Origin: Leptasterias polaris
Taxonomy: Eukaryota; Echinodermata; Asteroidea; Forcipulatida; Asteriidae
NCBI GenBank assembly: GCA_037783415.1
Contig: JAZGTN010000062.1
Location: forward strand, 349,501 to 413,500
Length of the DNA: 64,000 nucleotides
Direction of reading: 5' to 3'
In this document: positions 14,282 to 25,800 of the stretch, piece by piece
Numbering within the stretch: position 1 is the first letter of the stretch
Layout: each line of letters opens with the position of its first letter
Made by a program: the position numbers and the translations under genes
Notes under the pieces: generated by a model
The model's input: only the letters and a program-made list of their open reading frames with translations
Told to the model about the DNA's origin: nothing
Databases searched by the model: none

Positions 14282-14948
14282 TGTGAGGTTTGTATATCTT
14301 TATATGGACCTTGAGTTTTGAACAAATACGGTCGTGTTTCCTTCAAATCCCAATCAAACAATTAGGGAAACTAAGAAGTCTTTTTGCCACACCCGACTGC
14401 TGCATCTTGTGGTTCCTTGCGTGTCTGAGATGGCATCTGTGGATGTTGCATAATAACATGGTGATGCCTATGGTATGTGGTCAGAGGACTGGCCTTTGGT
14501 TTCACTAGTCTTGGCTCAAGGCATAATTGATGCTTGATAAATAACTTGACAACACAGGGTGCAGTTTTTGCAATTTAAATTTGTCCTTGCACATTACTCA
14601 AACAAATCAAAGAGCTATACAGAGCCCACACAGAAGGTATACATTGAACTTCATACTTTATTGCATTCATGTATGGTACAAAGTACTAACCATGGATGAT
14701 GGATAAAGGTGTACCTTTACTTGTTAAGGGCTGTTGATTATCTTACAGTCTAGCCTTGTTAGCCTACATTCTAATACCAGGATATTTGTTTAGTTAAAGT
14801 AGTTCAACCTTGAGGAAACAAAGCAATCTAGTGAAGTAGCAACTTCAAACTCCATCAATGTCACAATTGAAATATACTACTCTTATTATAACAAAATACA
14901 TACACATACATGTTCACCACACACACAAGTGTGTAACAGCCTGCAATA

Positions 14949-15683
14949 GACTGTGCAAGTCTCGCGCATAATCGAACTTCCGGGACCATTGTGGTCCCAA
15001 CCATATGGAGTTTTACGTTGGCAAGATTTTGTTTCGTCTATTATTTTAGTTTAACGTACTTTATGACCATGAAAATTAAATATGTTGTTGGGAATGTAAT
15101 ATTAAGTGATACAAAATATGAAAGTAAAATCAATTCAACAATGCAACGAAGAAAACCCAAGAATTAAACTTGACCTCTACTTCTGGTTACTTGCAAAAAA
15201 TTAAGAATTTGTGCCCACCTCCGATCACCAATTTTGTTTTGGTCGCGCGATGATAACTACCAGAGGCTGTAATTGTCAGACGCTTAGCCTTTTCATTGCA
15301 GTCTACGGTTGTTGAGGCGTCAGCGTCCTCTTTAAACTGCGTCATGCGTTAATTCTACGCCCGTGCGATCATCGCGCGTCTGCATTTAAACCTGCTTTAG
15401 TGGTTGCATGTATTTGCGTGGATTTACAAAAGGGTTTCCTAAAAAGTTAAGATCAAATAGATATCCTTGTCCCAGAGTTTTCAGTTTGTTTCAACAAAAA
15501 CTAACAAATGATTTGTGTGTTTATTATGAAAGCTAAAACACATTTTATACAAATTGTAATGATTATTTTTGTTGGTCAGATTTTTTCATAGATCTAATTT
15601 AAAAACAATGATTTGATTTCAGAAAAAAATATGTTCTTCTCTTGACGTGTTTTCTCGCTCCGACACGCGCGAGACTTGCAGTC
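14949..15683 (+). mobile_element. 735-bp non-autonomous inverted-repeat element, copy 1 (TA-flanked)
   Basis: The left end GACTGTGCAAGTCTCGCG is mirrored by the right end CGCGAGACTTGCAGTC. Both ends are flanked by TA (14947-14948 and 15684-15685). A second full-length copy lies in inverse orientation at 29944-30657, and that pairing defines the ends. No transposase ORF is seen. The TA duplication suggests mobilisation by a Tc1/mariner-type enzyme (inference). Confidence 0.8.
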
Positions 15684-15689
15684 TATCGT

Positions 15690-16865
15690 GGACCCTCCTT
15701 TGTTCAACTCTTTGTGATAGCAACCGTGGACCAATTGTCCTCTTTTGTTATAGGTCCCGGTTTGAATGTGGTTACCTACTCAACTATACACCATGTGGGA
15801 GGTGTAATGAAAAGGATTTAATCACAATTTCAGTCAAAAATAATATGCAGTCATTCACCAAAAGTGCATACATCGAGGGTGTCAGACACTTGAGAACACC
15901 TTTTAGTTTCAATCAATAAAGCTCATCTTTTCATCATGATTCTTTTTTAGGATGTCCTTAAAAGTAAATATTAAATGTAAAGAGAAACAAGGACTCTTTT
16001 TATTAAAAAAAAGTGAACAATGCTGAACTATTAATAGTTACAATACAAAACTTACAATTAAACTAACAATTATACTTGATCACTTAGCACCAGGATTTCC
16101 GAAATTTTGGGAATAACTTGTTTTTGAGAGTATGGTTTTAACATGAAACCATGATGAAACACAGTAAAGATAACAAAAGTTCTCAAAAAATGCACCAGGA
16201 ATTTTCTGTTGTCTTTGGAGACAATATGGAATGCATTCACTGTGAATCGGCCAAGGTTGATAGTATGGTATGCTTACCTCCCATACGCTGAATACAATGA
16301 TAAACAATGGTGGCAGCCAATAAATCTCTTGTAATCCTCGTTTGTACAACAATACGAAGGTCTGGAATCAGGGATTACACAACCCCTGGAAAAAGGGAGA
16401 CTTTGAGAATAAATTCCAGTACCCTTTGTTCCTCATTGTATTGGAGAAACAAGGTGTTGCATGGTCACTGCATGCACTATGCACTCTACACATGGAATGT
16501 CCAGGTATGTCAACGTTCTGGTATTACAAAAGCTCATACACATGTTCTTGTGTCCGAAAATGTTGTGTATGCATACACGTTTTCTGGTCATAACTGGTGA
16601 AGAGTTATTACATTTCAAAACATTTTTAAGTGGAAAGTCTGAGTACCTAATTAATCAACTTCTCTATAAAACTACTTGCATATAAGTGTACAGACACAGT
16701 GAGGCTATTTCATTTCTAAAAATACAAAATAGCTAAGCCACATTGATTTGTAAAATGTGTTTAATTGGTGTGAAAACACTGCAATGTAATTAGTATTGCA
16801 GACCATTATAAAGCCCAACTCCTTATAACAAGCAAGTATAGTATTAACATGGATTTCAGACAGAA
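15690..16865. other. Intergenic stretch without recognisable features
   Basis: Short open frames occur around 16.1-16.6 kb, but no frame shows homology, splice-bounded structure or codon bias that I can support. Confidence 0.5.
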
Positions 16866-16869
16866 TAGA

Positions 16870-17780
16870 CCAGTTACAAGCAATAAAGCTGAGACTATTC
16901 ATATATTTAGTCTAAGATAAAGTAGCACTGGTATGATGTAGAGATCTATTCAAATCAAAGAGTTAGATACACACACACAAGTAATTGGTAGTGTAAAATA
17001 CTGTACATTTAGGTCTTTCTACTCACTGAATATTCATAAATAGACAGTTTATCCATTCTGATTGGTCGAGAGGAGATCATGTGGCCACGTTTAAACATGT
17101 AGTAGAGACATATGTAAAAAGTGTTTAAACATACGCGTGTTGGAGCACAATCAATACATAATGTAAAATCTATTAGAAAGCGAGCGCTTTACCGTTAAGT
17201 ATCGCATGCAAATTGACCCTTCATGAAACTGAGCCCGAGTATGTGATAGGAATTGAAAATTTACAAAACAGAAAAGCGTTACAGATTTTCCTACACTAGT
17301 ACACTTTTAACAAAAAGGACAATTATGACTGTGTATATAAGAGTAGTGATTTGGTCTTAAATGGCCGTTTCAAACCTTGCAGGGTTCTTGTCTTAGGCTC
17401 AGTCCTTTATCATACATGTACAGCAACTACCCTGCCAGTTTCAGACAGCTGTTTAAAATCTCATTGCCACTCCTTAGTCAATTACAGTCCTATATAAATA
17501 AGCTCACTTGCTGCCAAATAGAAATATCTTTTTTTAATGTTAACTTGTAATGCAAATCCTGAAAAAATCCAACCTCAGAAACTAGATTACTTTTGCTTCA
17601 TTGTTCATCGCAATCAATAAAGCTGAAACTATTCAATGATTCAGTAGAAGATAAAGTAGCAGTGATATGATGTAGCTAACATTGTTCCCTAATATAGGAG
17701 TGTATACGGCAAGAGCAATGCAAACACACAGGGTATACAGCAATCAGTTTTATCTATTCTCACTGATCAAGAAAAATACA
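16870..17780. repeat. Diverged direct duplication, period about 735 bp
   Basis: The block at 16870-16945 (AATAAAGCTGAGACTATTCA ... AAGATAAAGTAGCA) recurs at 17610-17680 (AATAAAGCTGAAACTATTCA ...). Looser similarity continues to about 17060 and 17775. The intervening DNA contains the repeat segment at 17041-17420. This may be an old tandem duplication or two flanking copies of one repeat. Confidence 0.55.
17041..17420 (+). repeat. Dispersed repeat family, copy 1
   Basis: This matches 51550-51960 in order and orientation. Shared blocks include TTGGT..AG..GATCA/GTCACATG, CATACG(C)GTGTTGG, CAATCAATACAT, TATAAG.GTAGTGA and AA(T/C)GGCCG. It has no ORF. Its right-hand part also matches, in reverse, the segment at 22060-22460. 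Confidence 0.6.
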
Positions 17781-19861
17781 GTACACAGTTTTACCTTCTT
17801 AGATGTATGTTTGATCATACAAAGGAAGTAGCCAAGAACTGCACTTCCTAGAATACAATCCCACATTGTATTTATGTCAAGATAGAGACAAAGAAATTAC
17901 AAAATGAAAAGAAGTGTTTAATTAAGTATAATCATGTAGTGAAAGTGTCAGAGTCAATTCATTGGTATTCCTTAAAATTCATTAATGTTCTTTTTCTTTT
18001 GATCTGACATATTTTAAATTCCGCAAACCGGCGGTTTGCAAATAGTTAACATATTCTTTCGCGAGATCCCGCAATTTCCTTTCTATATCTCCAGATTCGA
18101 GTGCACAAGAAACGCCCCGTTTAACCTACTTTTAGTTATGCATAGTTACTCGCGCGCCACCCATAACTTTGGTCATGGTAATTCGTAACCCCTTTTTAGG
18201 CTAAGGCTTTTGGTGTTGGTTCATGGTCACATTAATGAGTAAAACAGAGTTAATGTGGAGTGGGAAAATAAGTTGTGAATGTCAGAAAGCAATGTGAGCT
18301 TGAGAGAGAGAGGACGTGCCTTGTGTAAGGATCGAACTGAAGTGTAGGTTGCCAACCATACCCAACAGGCGAGTGGATACAGCCACCGTATAGGTATTGG
18401 ACCGGCCAACCAAAGTTACGGCCGAGAGCCACTTATGGTAAAACCACGTCAGATGTTGACCAATCTCTACGGCAACGGCAGCCTGAGGCCAATCTCCCCT
18501 CCAATTACCATGACCAATTAACCCCTGGATACGACGACCCCCTCGGTGCCAAATTATGACCGGATCGTAGAGACGACCACGGCAGGGACAGGGACAGTTG
18601 TCAGTCGTTGGACAAGGTTCACCCTCAAGACGGAGGTCCTCCGGGGAAGGTTGAACGACATAATGCAGTATATTGATTTAAAATTATTGCGACTTAATGC
18701 TTGAAGCCAAATCGGCAGCATTTCAGCATTAGGAATGTTTATTTAGTGTACGTTTGCCTGAAGGCTTGAGAAATTCATACAATCGTAAGAAACAGCGCAT
18801 TATTCTATTCTATTGTAAGTTATGTACGCCAGTTCACGGTCAATAGAAAGTGACTGTCAGTAGTGTCTGATGTAATTCCAAGGAAGAAACCTACGGAATC
18901 TAACGAAAGTTTATTGAAGAACACTTACTAAATATATTTTATTTAAGCTAAATTATTCACCAGAAGTTCCTCTGTTAGTGTTGGAGTTACAACCCCAACC
19001 CAAATTGAGGAAGCCACCATATTAATAATTTCAATTCTGATTATTTGTAAATATTGTAAATACCACCCAATTGTTTAATAAGAATTCAGTTTGAATTTAC
19101 ATCTGTGTCAAGTGGATATTATTTGTGTCCGTCTTATGGTAACATACGATTATTGTCACTTAGCCTGACAGAAAGTGATTTAAGGAAAAGCACACAGTTA
19201 ACATTATGTACAAGGATAAATGCTGATTCATATGAGTGATAAGCTTTCTGTCAAATGTTACAACCAGAATTACTGTTGAAGATTTCATCCACATTTGATA
19301 AACTTCAGTTTGCCAGAACCAAAGCGCAATAATGATGCTCTGTATTATCGTTTGATTCAATTTGACCTTAGCTCTTTATAAAGTTCTAATCTACAGCCCA
19401 AGAATTGATCATTATGAGAATCAACAAAAACATTTAGTCATATTTTAGATTTGCACATAAAACAAATTATATTCAGTTATTAAGGATGATAAAATTATGC
19501 ATAAATAATGCATTGGGAATAATTAGAACAGATAATTTTGAACTGCATTTCCACCAATGTATACCGGTTATCAAATGGCAATATATACTAAATGCTTTCC
19601 AAGTTTAGTAGAAAACTTAGTTTAAAATCATTAGAGAATCCTAATTTAAACCAGCCTATGGTATGAAATGTATCTGGTCCAAAAACTATTGTTAATTTAG
19701 TTGATTCTTTAACACCAGAAAAAGAACCGTGGATATGATAATAATGTATTGTTTTTAAAGAAAATCAAAGCACGGCAATTTTTTTCAAATACAACCCTTT
19801 TTCACATACATACTCTGTTGCAACACGCCCTGTAGGTGCTTGGGCTAGCTTGTGTAGTACA
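17780..19861. other. Intergenic stretch between dachshund and TMEM33
   Basis: This is mostly AT-rich DNA. At 18000-18660 it becomes richer in G+C and CpG and contains a 17-bp palindrome (GCAAACCG-G-CGGTTTGC, near 18024). No gene is recognised. The segment nearest 19861 should hold the TMEM33 3' UTR. Confidence 0.45.
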
Positions 19862-22800
19862 CTACTGCTGTTGTATTGGTGGAGCAAATCTGGAGATCAT
19901 TGTGATACACTTAGTCAGGAAATTGCGAAGAAATTGTGGTGTGTTTGGCTTGCTGCAGTAAGTCTCGGTCACCACACGAAGCTCATGGAATATCTGCCTG
20001 CAAATCAATACAAATTAAACAAGATGACAACGGGAATTTCAAAGTGACCATAATATTGCGACACTAATATAAGGCATTTTATTATTCTGCAAGTAACATG
20101 CGCCTTACTAGCCACCCAACAGTACCATTAAAAGGAAATGTCTTGCACCCAAGTATTGACTATGACTGAATAGCCCCAACATTGTTTTTTGTTTTGTTAG
20201 CAACTTTTTTATTGGGGGTGGGGTGGGGTGTCTTGTAAAGTAATACTTTAAGGCAACATTAGTTAAGGAAAACAAGTTTCACCTACATGTACCCTCAAAA
20301 ATTACAAAAAAGTCAGCATTTTAAAGAAAAACAGAGGCAGGGTGCACTTTAGGTAATTACTCATTGTAAGTTAATGACCATAAAAACTTACTTGGTAAAG
20401 AGCACTGGAGAGCTGTTGATATTATAAAACATTGCTAGAAACAACCCCCTTTGAAGTAATGTAGTTTTAGAGAAAGAGGTAATTTTTCACCCCAAAATTT
20501 GAATCTGAGAAAGGCTTTGTTCATGAAGCCTTTGTCAGGCATCTGAAAGCACACATTGTAACAATGGTATTTGTTATTTCATTATGATCTTGCAACTTCG
20601 ATGACCAATTGAGCCCAAATTTTCACAGGTTTGTTATTCTATGTTGGGATACACTAAGTGAGGATACTGGTCTTTTACCAAAAGTAACACAGCCTTTAAC
20701 AAATTGGGAATCCCAGCTTTAGAACACAGACTAAGTTGAAGTACCTGATACAAAAACTTACTTGCAATACGGGTTTCTTCTTGAGCCATATCGGAACGTG
20801 AGGAATCTGAAATACATAATCGGCACTAGGAAGCTGACCCGGCCCCTGTAGCAATCAAAACAATAGTTAATATCACTTCCAATAACAAGAAGACAAACAA
20901 GAAAAGTATTGTTTGGTAAACACAAATGCCCCGCAAGCCAGTCTGTTTCTTGACATTTGACCTTGGTGGTCCAAAAACAATAGGTTTCTAGAAAAAACAA
21001 GAAGCATAACAAAAACAGTGAGCAGAAGATACATATATCTGTTTGTGTTTAAAGGGACACATTGCCTTTGGGTTGGGCACTTTGGGCTATAAACAGTTTT
21101 TATTTTGAAATACATATGGTCGGAAAGATGATTTAAAAGTAGAACATAATGATTCACATAAATATCCCTTGAAATTGTGTGGTTATTTGTTTAATTTCAT
21201 GATAGAACCAAATTGTTTAATCTACAAAATGGCAGACCACATGTTCTGCTGGTTGTATATTCAAGAGGCAAATTTATGTTTTTTTAATCAGGACAGTACT
21301 CACTACAAACCACTGGTGTTTTGTGCATGAACAACTCTTGAACAGGATAAGGAGTAATTCCAAACAGCAACATTTAGAGTTGAAGGAAATGTGGCACTTT
21401 AACAATACCTTGCCACTGAGCAATTCTTCTCTACTAGCTTTCACTACATTTGAGAATTTTGGAACTTCAAACTTGACCTTTTTCCCCGAGGGATGCCTTA
21501 GGAGAGCTAATCCCAGGTGGATTCATAACATTATCAGCCAAGTATTCAAAACTAAATATTTGTAACAAAGTGAAGGGCAAAGAGATGCAACTGTTTTATG
21601 CCATTTTCTTAAAACAGTTTAACAGCTTGATGTAAAAATAATGGATTGAAATAAGTTTCCCTCCCAAAGCAACATGAAACAAACCGTCTGACACGCATCA
21701 ATCTGACTGGATTATTGGTACTTACGTGTGACACGCATCAATCTGACTGGATTATTGGTACTTACGTGTGACACGCATCAATCTGACTGGATTATTGGTA
21801 CTTACGTGAAAACCATGAATATAAGGAAAGGCATGATGATGATTTCATCCAATGCGATGAATCTCAGTAAGTGATTCTGATTGCTAATCAACATGTCCAC
21901 CATCTTACGGATCAAATACATCCTACTGGGTCCCATTAACTGCCAAACAAACAAGATAGAAATCAATTAGATTCTTATGAATTACTCACATAAATGTTTT
22001 ACTAATCTTCTTAGATATAGATCTGCAATTCCATGTTGGAAAGTTAGCAAATAAAAGACTATGCCTCAAATGGCCATTTAAGACCGGAAGGGTCATGTAA
22101 ATGTGATAAAGCACAGAGACAAAGGCTTCAGACAGAGTCACTACTCTTTTATACCCACTCATGTGATAAAGCACAGAGACAAAGGCTTCAGACAGAGTCA
22201 CTACTCTTTTATACCCACTCATGTGATAAAGCACAGAGACAAAGGCTTCAGACAGAGTCACTACTCTTTTATACCCACTCATGTGATAAAGCACAGAGAC
22301 AAAGGCTTCAGACAGAGTCACTACTCTTTTATACCCACTCATGTGATAAAGCACAGAGACAAAGGCTTCAGACAGAGTCACTACTCTTTTATACCCACTC
22401 ATGTGATAAAGCACAGAGACAAAGGCTTCAGACAGAGTCACTACTCTTTTATACCCACTCATGAATACAAACTTCTTTAAAGATCATATTTGTGTACATT
22501 TTTAATTCCTGCTTCAATGCTCGATGGTTGTGCGTACTTCAAAGTCATTCTATTTTTGTGATGGATTTTAAATTTTAGACATCAGTCAGCTATTGACTAG
22601 AGTGCTGAATGGGTGTTTGCTATCTTGTCAGCCTATTTACCAATTAGATTGCGTAAACTGTCTGCACCATTTAACATCAATGTAAATTTGAAGAAAGTTA
22701 AGTAATTATCAGAATTTACATCATTTTTCCTCCTGTTGTGGTTGAATCCTGTTCAGTAACAGAGTGTGTAAGTCTTGCACGTATCCAAACTTCAGGGTCC

Positions 22801-25800
22801 TAGTTGGTCCAAAACATTGAGTCTTATGTCACTATGTGTCAGAGAACCTGTTTCTTCAAATACTTCAGTTTAACAAAGTTTATTTTGTATAGCCATAATA
22901 ATAATAATAATAGTACCGGTAATAACTTATTGTTATAAAGTGCATTTTACAATAACATATCAATGCACAATGTTATTGTAAAATGCGCTATATAAGAATA
23001 AGTTATTACTATTATTGTTATTATTATGGATATAAAAATAAACAAAGTGTTCTCTACGGCACATCACACAGGCACGTAAATAATTTACTGGAAATACATC
23101 GTGTGCACAATCAAGGTAATGTACCCCATGGGGTACATCACTCATGTTCCCCTGAGAAATGTACAACTGTACATGCCTCTTTGTAGCACATCACATGACT
23201 AGTTCTCAAACAATAAAATTCACAATCTAATACCGTGGCATAACATATATAGACACTGGCTTGATCTACTCATAACTTACAAAATACCAAACTTGTATGT
23301 GGTAACTATGTTTCCCCGGGTAATCTGGTCAATTCACCATGACTTCAAGAACTACAATCCCGACCCCCAGAGATTCTATAACTACATGAACTAAACTTAA
23401 ATCTACTGATGTTAATACTGTCAAGCATTGTAGTACTCATACTCAGTATACTTAGTCAATTCTATCTCACCATTACCTCCATTCGGACTCACATGAGATT
23501 GTATTGTTTGGTTATGAGGTTACGTCACACATTCAAAGAGAATAAAGGAAAGGAAAGGCCCCGTAGCCTATATAAGGGGTCCTTTCAGGTCCCGCTCATC
23601 AGTGTGTTTTTGGTGTATCGCCGCGTGCGGATCGAGGTTCTTTTTCATGTGTCTATAGTGACAAAAATATATGTTAGCGATGGACGATGAATTCGAAATT
23701 CACGCCTTTCCGTCAGAAAGCGAAACGTTCATGCAGCTTGAGGGGGACCTAGCAGGTCTCACGCAACAGGCTCAAACAAGCGCCTCACCTCCTGTCAAAA
23801 AGAAAGCTAAAAAGCTGACAGTGCTGCCAAAACGCGCTCCTACTGCTGCAGCGTCAGAACCAACCAGTGCCCCAGGTTTCGACTTGCGCCAAGTCGTCTG
23901 TAGCTTACAGCATACAGTTGAGTCGCTTTCTAATGCATTCACTAGGCAGGCCTCATCTTTGCAGCTTTCTGATGCTTTTCTAGCTAGCACAGAAGGCGAG
24001 ATTTTTGATGAGCCAGGCAACATCGTACCCGAAAGGGGCGAGTTTACCATGAACGAACCAAAAGGAGCAGTACTACTTCTAGCCTCTGTGATGAGGATGT
24101 AGATGCACTTCTTGATAGCCTTGATGGCAAGAATGACAGGTTACTAACCGAAATTGCGACTCTCGTTGAGAGCGATGATAAAACCGGGCCACCCGTAAAC
24201 GAGCAATTGGCAGGCACAATAAATTCCCTGGCCATGGATAAGATAATGCCCGAAAAACTTAAGGAAAAACTCAAGATTTATGTCAAACCGAAAAATTGCT
24301 CCAGCTTGTGTTTGACAAAGGTCAACCCAGAAATATGGGCGTTCCTAAAAACGGCTACCCGGAGCTGGGACGTGAAATATCAAATGATTCAGGGTTACCT
24401 AACCCATGCTTTGATAGCCATCACAATGGCAGTTGACCAACTTTTGAATGACCGTTCAAAGTCAGACAATAGTAACTCGGCCACACAAGGTGGCCACACA
24501 AGGTGGATATGCTACTGCTGGCCCACACAACTATGCATCGGGGGACTTTCCGCGGCTATCGAGGCCGCCCCCAACAGCGTCACAGTACTACCGCAGAGGC
24601 CGGTTCGGAAGAACACAGTTTCGGCCAACGACATACTCACCAGGCCTGGGTCAGATGACACCAAGCAGCTGAAACGCAAAGAAGCAACCCCTGGCATAGA
24701 TTGACCACAGCCGAGCAAATGACATGCAGCATATGCAGTAAGTAAGTGTCACTCTTACAGTATGTTTCCTATTGGAGGAAGACTAAACAAATTTATCTCA
24801 GCATGGGAAACCATAACTTCTGATGCATGGGTGCTAGATGCGATCTCCATTGTCACATCGAGTTCGCCAAGAGCCCTGTTCAATGGAGAATTCCAAATTC
24901 CATTACTTATTCTGAAACTGAATCTGAATTAATAGATGCTGAAGTGCAAGCTCTGTTGCACAAAGGGGCAATAATACAAGCGAATCCATGTCAGGGCGAA
25001 TATCTGTCAAATATTTTCCTTCGACCTAAAATAGACGGTACAATGCGACCGATTATTAACCTCAAAGGACTGAACAAATTCGTAAAATACCGCCATTTCA
25101 AGATGGACACGTTTGAATACGCTCCGACAATGATACGGCAGAATTGTTATTTGGCCTCAGTTGACCTAAAAGATGCCTACCTAACAGTCCCAATAGCCCC
25201 CTGAACATCAGAAGCATTTACGGTTTCGATGGAGAAACAAATTATGGCAGTTTACGTGCCTGTGTTTTGGCCTTTCAAGTGCACCACGCATTTTTACCAA
25301 AATCATGAAACAGGCTACGGCCATGTTACGTAACTTGGGACATATTTCAAGTAACTACATAGATGACTCCCTGCTTATTGGGGATTCAGAAGATGAATGT
25401 AGCAGGAATGTTCATGATAGATGCTTTTTGATGGAACGCTTGGGGTTTGTTATAAACGAAACCAAGTCAGTCAGAACCCCTACACAGTGTTTAGAATTCT
25501 TGGGTTTTATAATCAACACAGTTGATATGTCAGTATGTCAGTATGCTTGCTGACACGAAAGGTATTGAGCACTGTTACATCACGTGTCAATCTTGCTAAT
25601 AAAAAACAACCCACAATTTGGCTTGAAATTCAAACTGATGCGTCCCACAGTGGGTGGGGAGCCCACTCGCCCTCAATTAACTTGGAAACAAATGGCAGGT
25701 GGAAACCTGACGAATCACATTGGCATATCAACTGCTTAGAACTTTTGGCAGTTCTTCATGCATTGAAATCCTTTGTCAGTCACGTCAGAGGAAAAGTGAT

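Noticed and set aside
16080..16600. Cluster of 60-97-residue ORFs on both strands
   Set aside because: No conserved motif and no flanking splice or promoter context; typical of chance ORFs in this composition.
22101..22460. Regular 60-bp repeats that could suggest a CRISPR array, and long ORFs on both strands
   Set aside because: Units are identical throughout with no variable spacers, the genome is eukaryotic, and the ORFs follow only from a stop-free unit whose length is a multiple of three.
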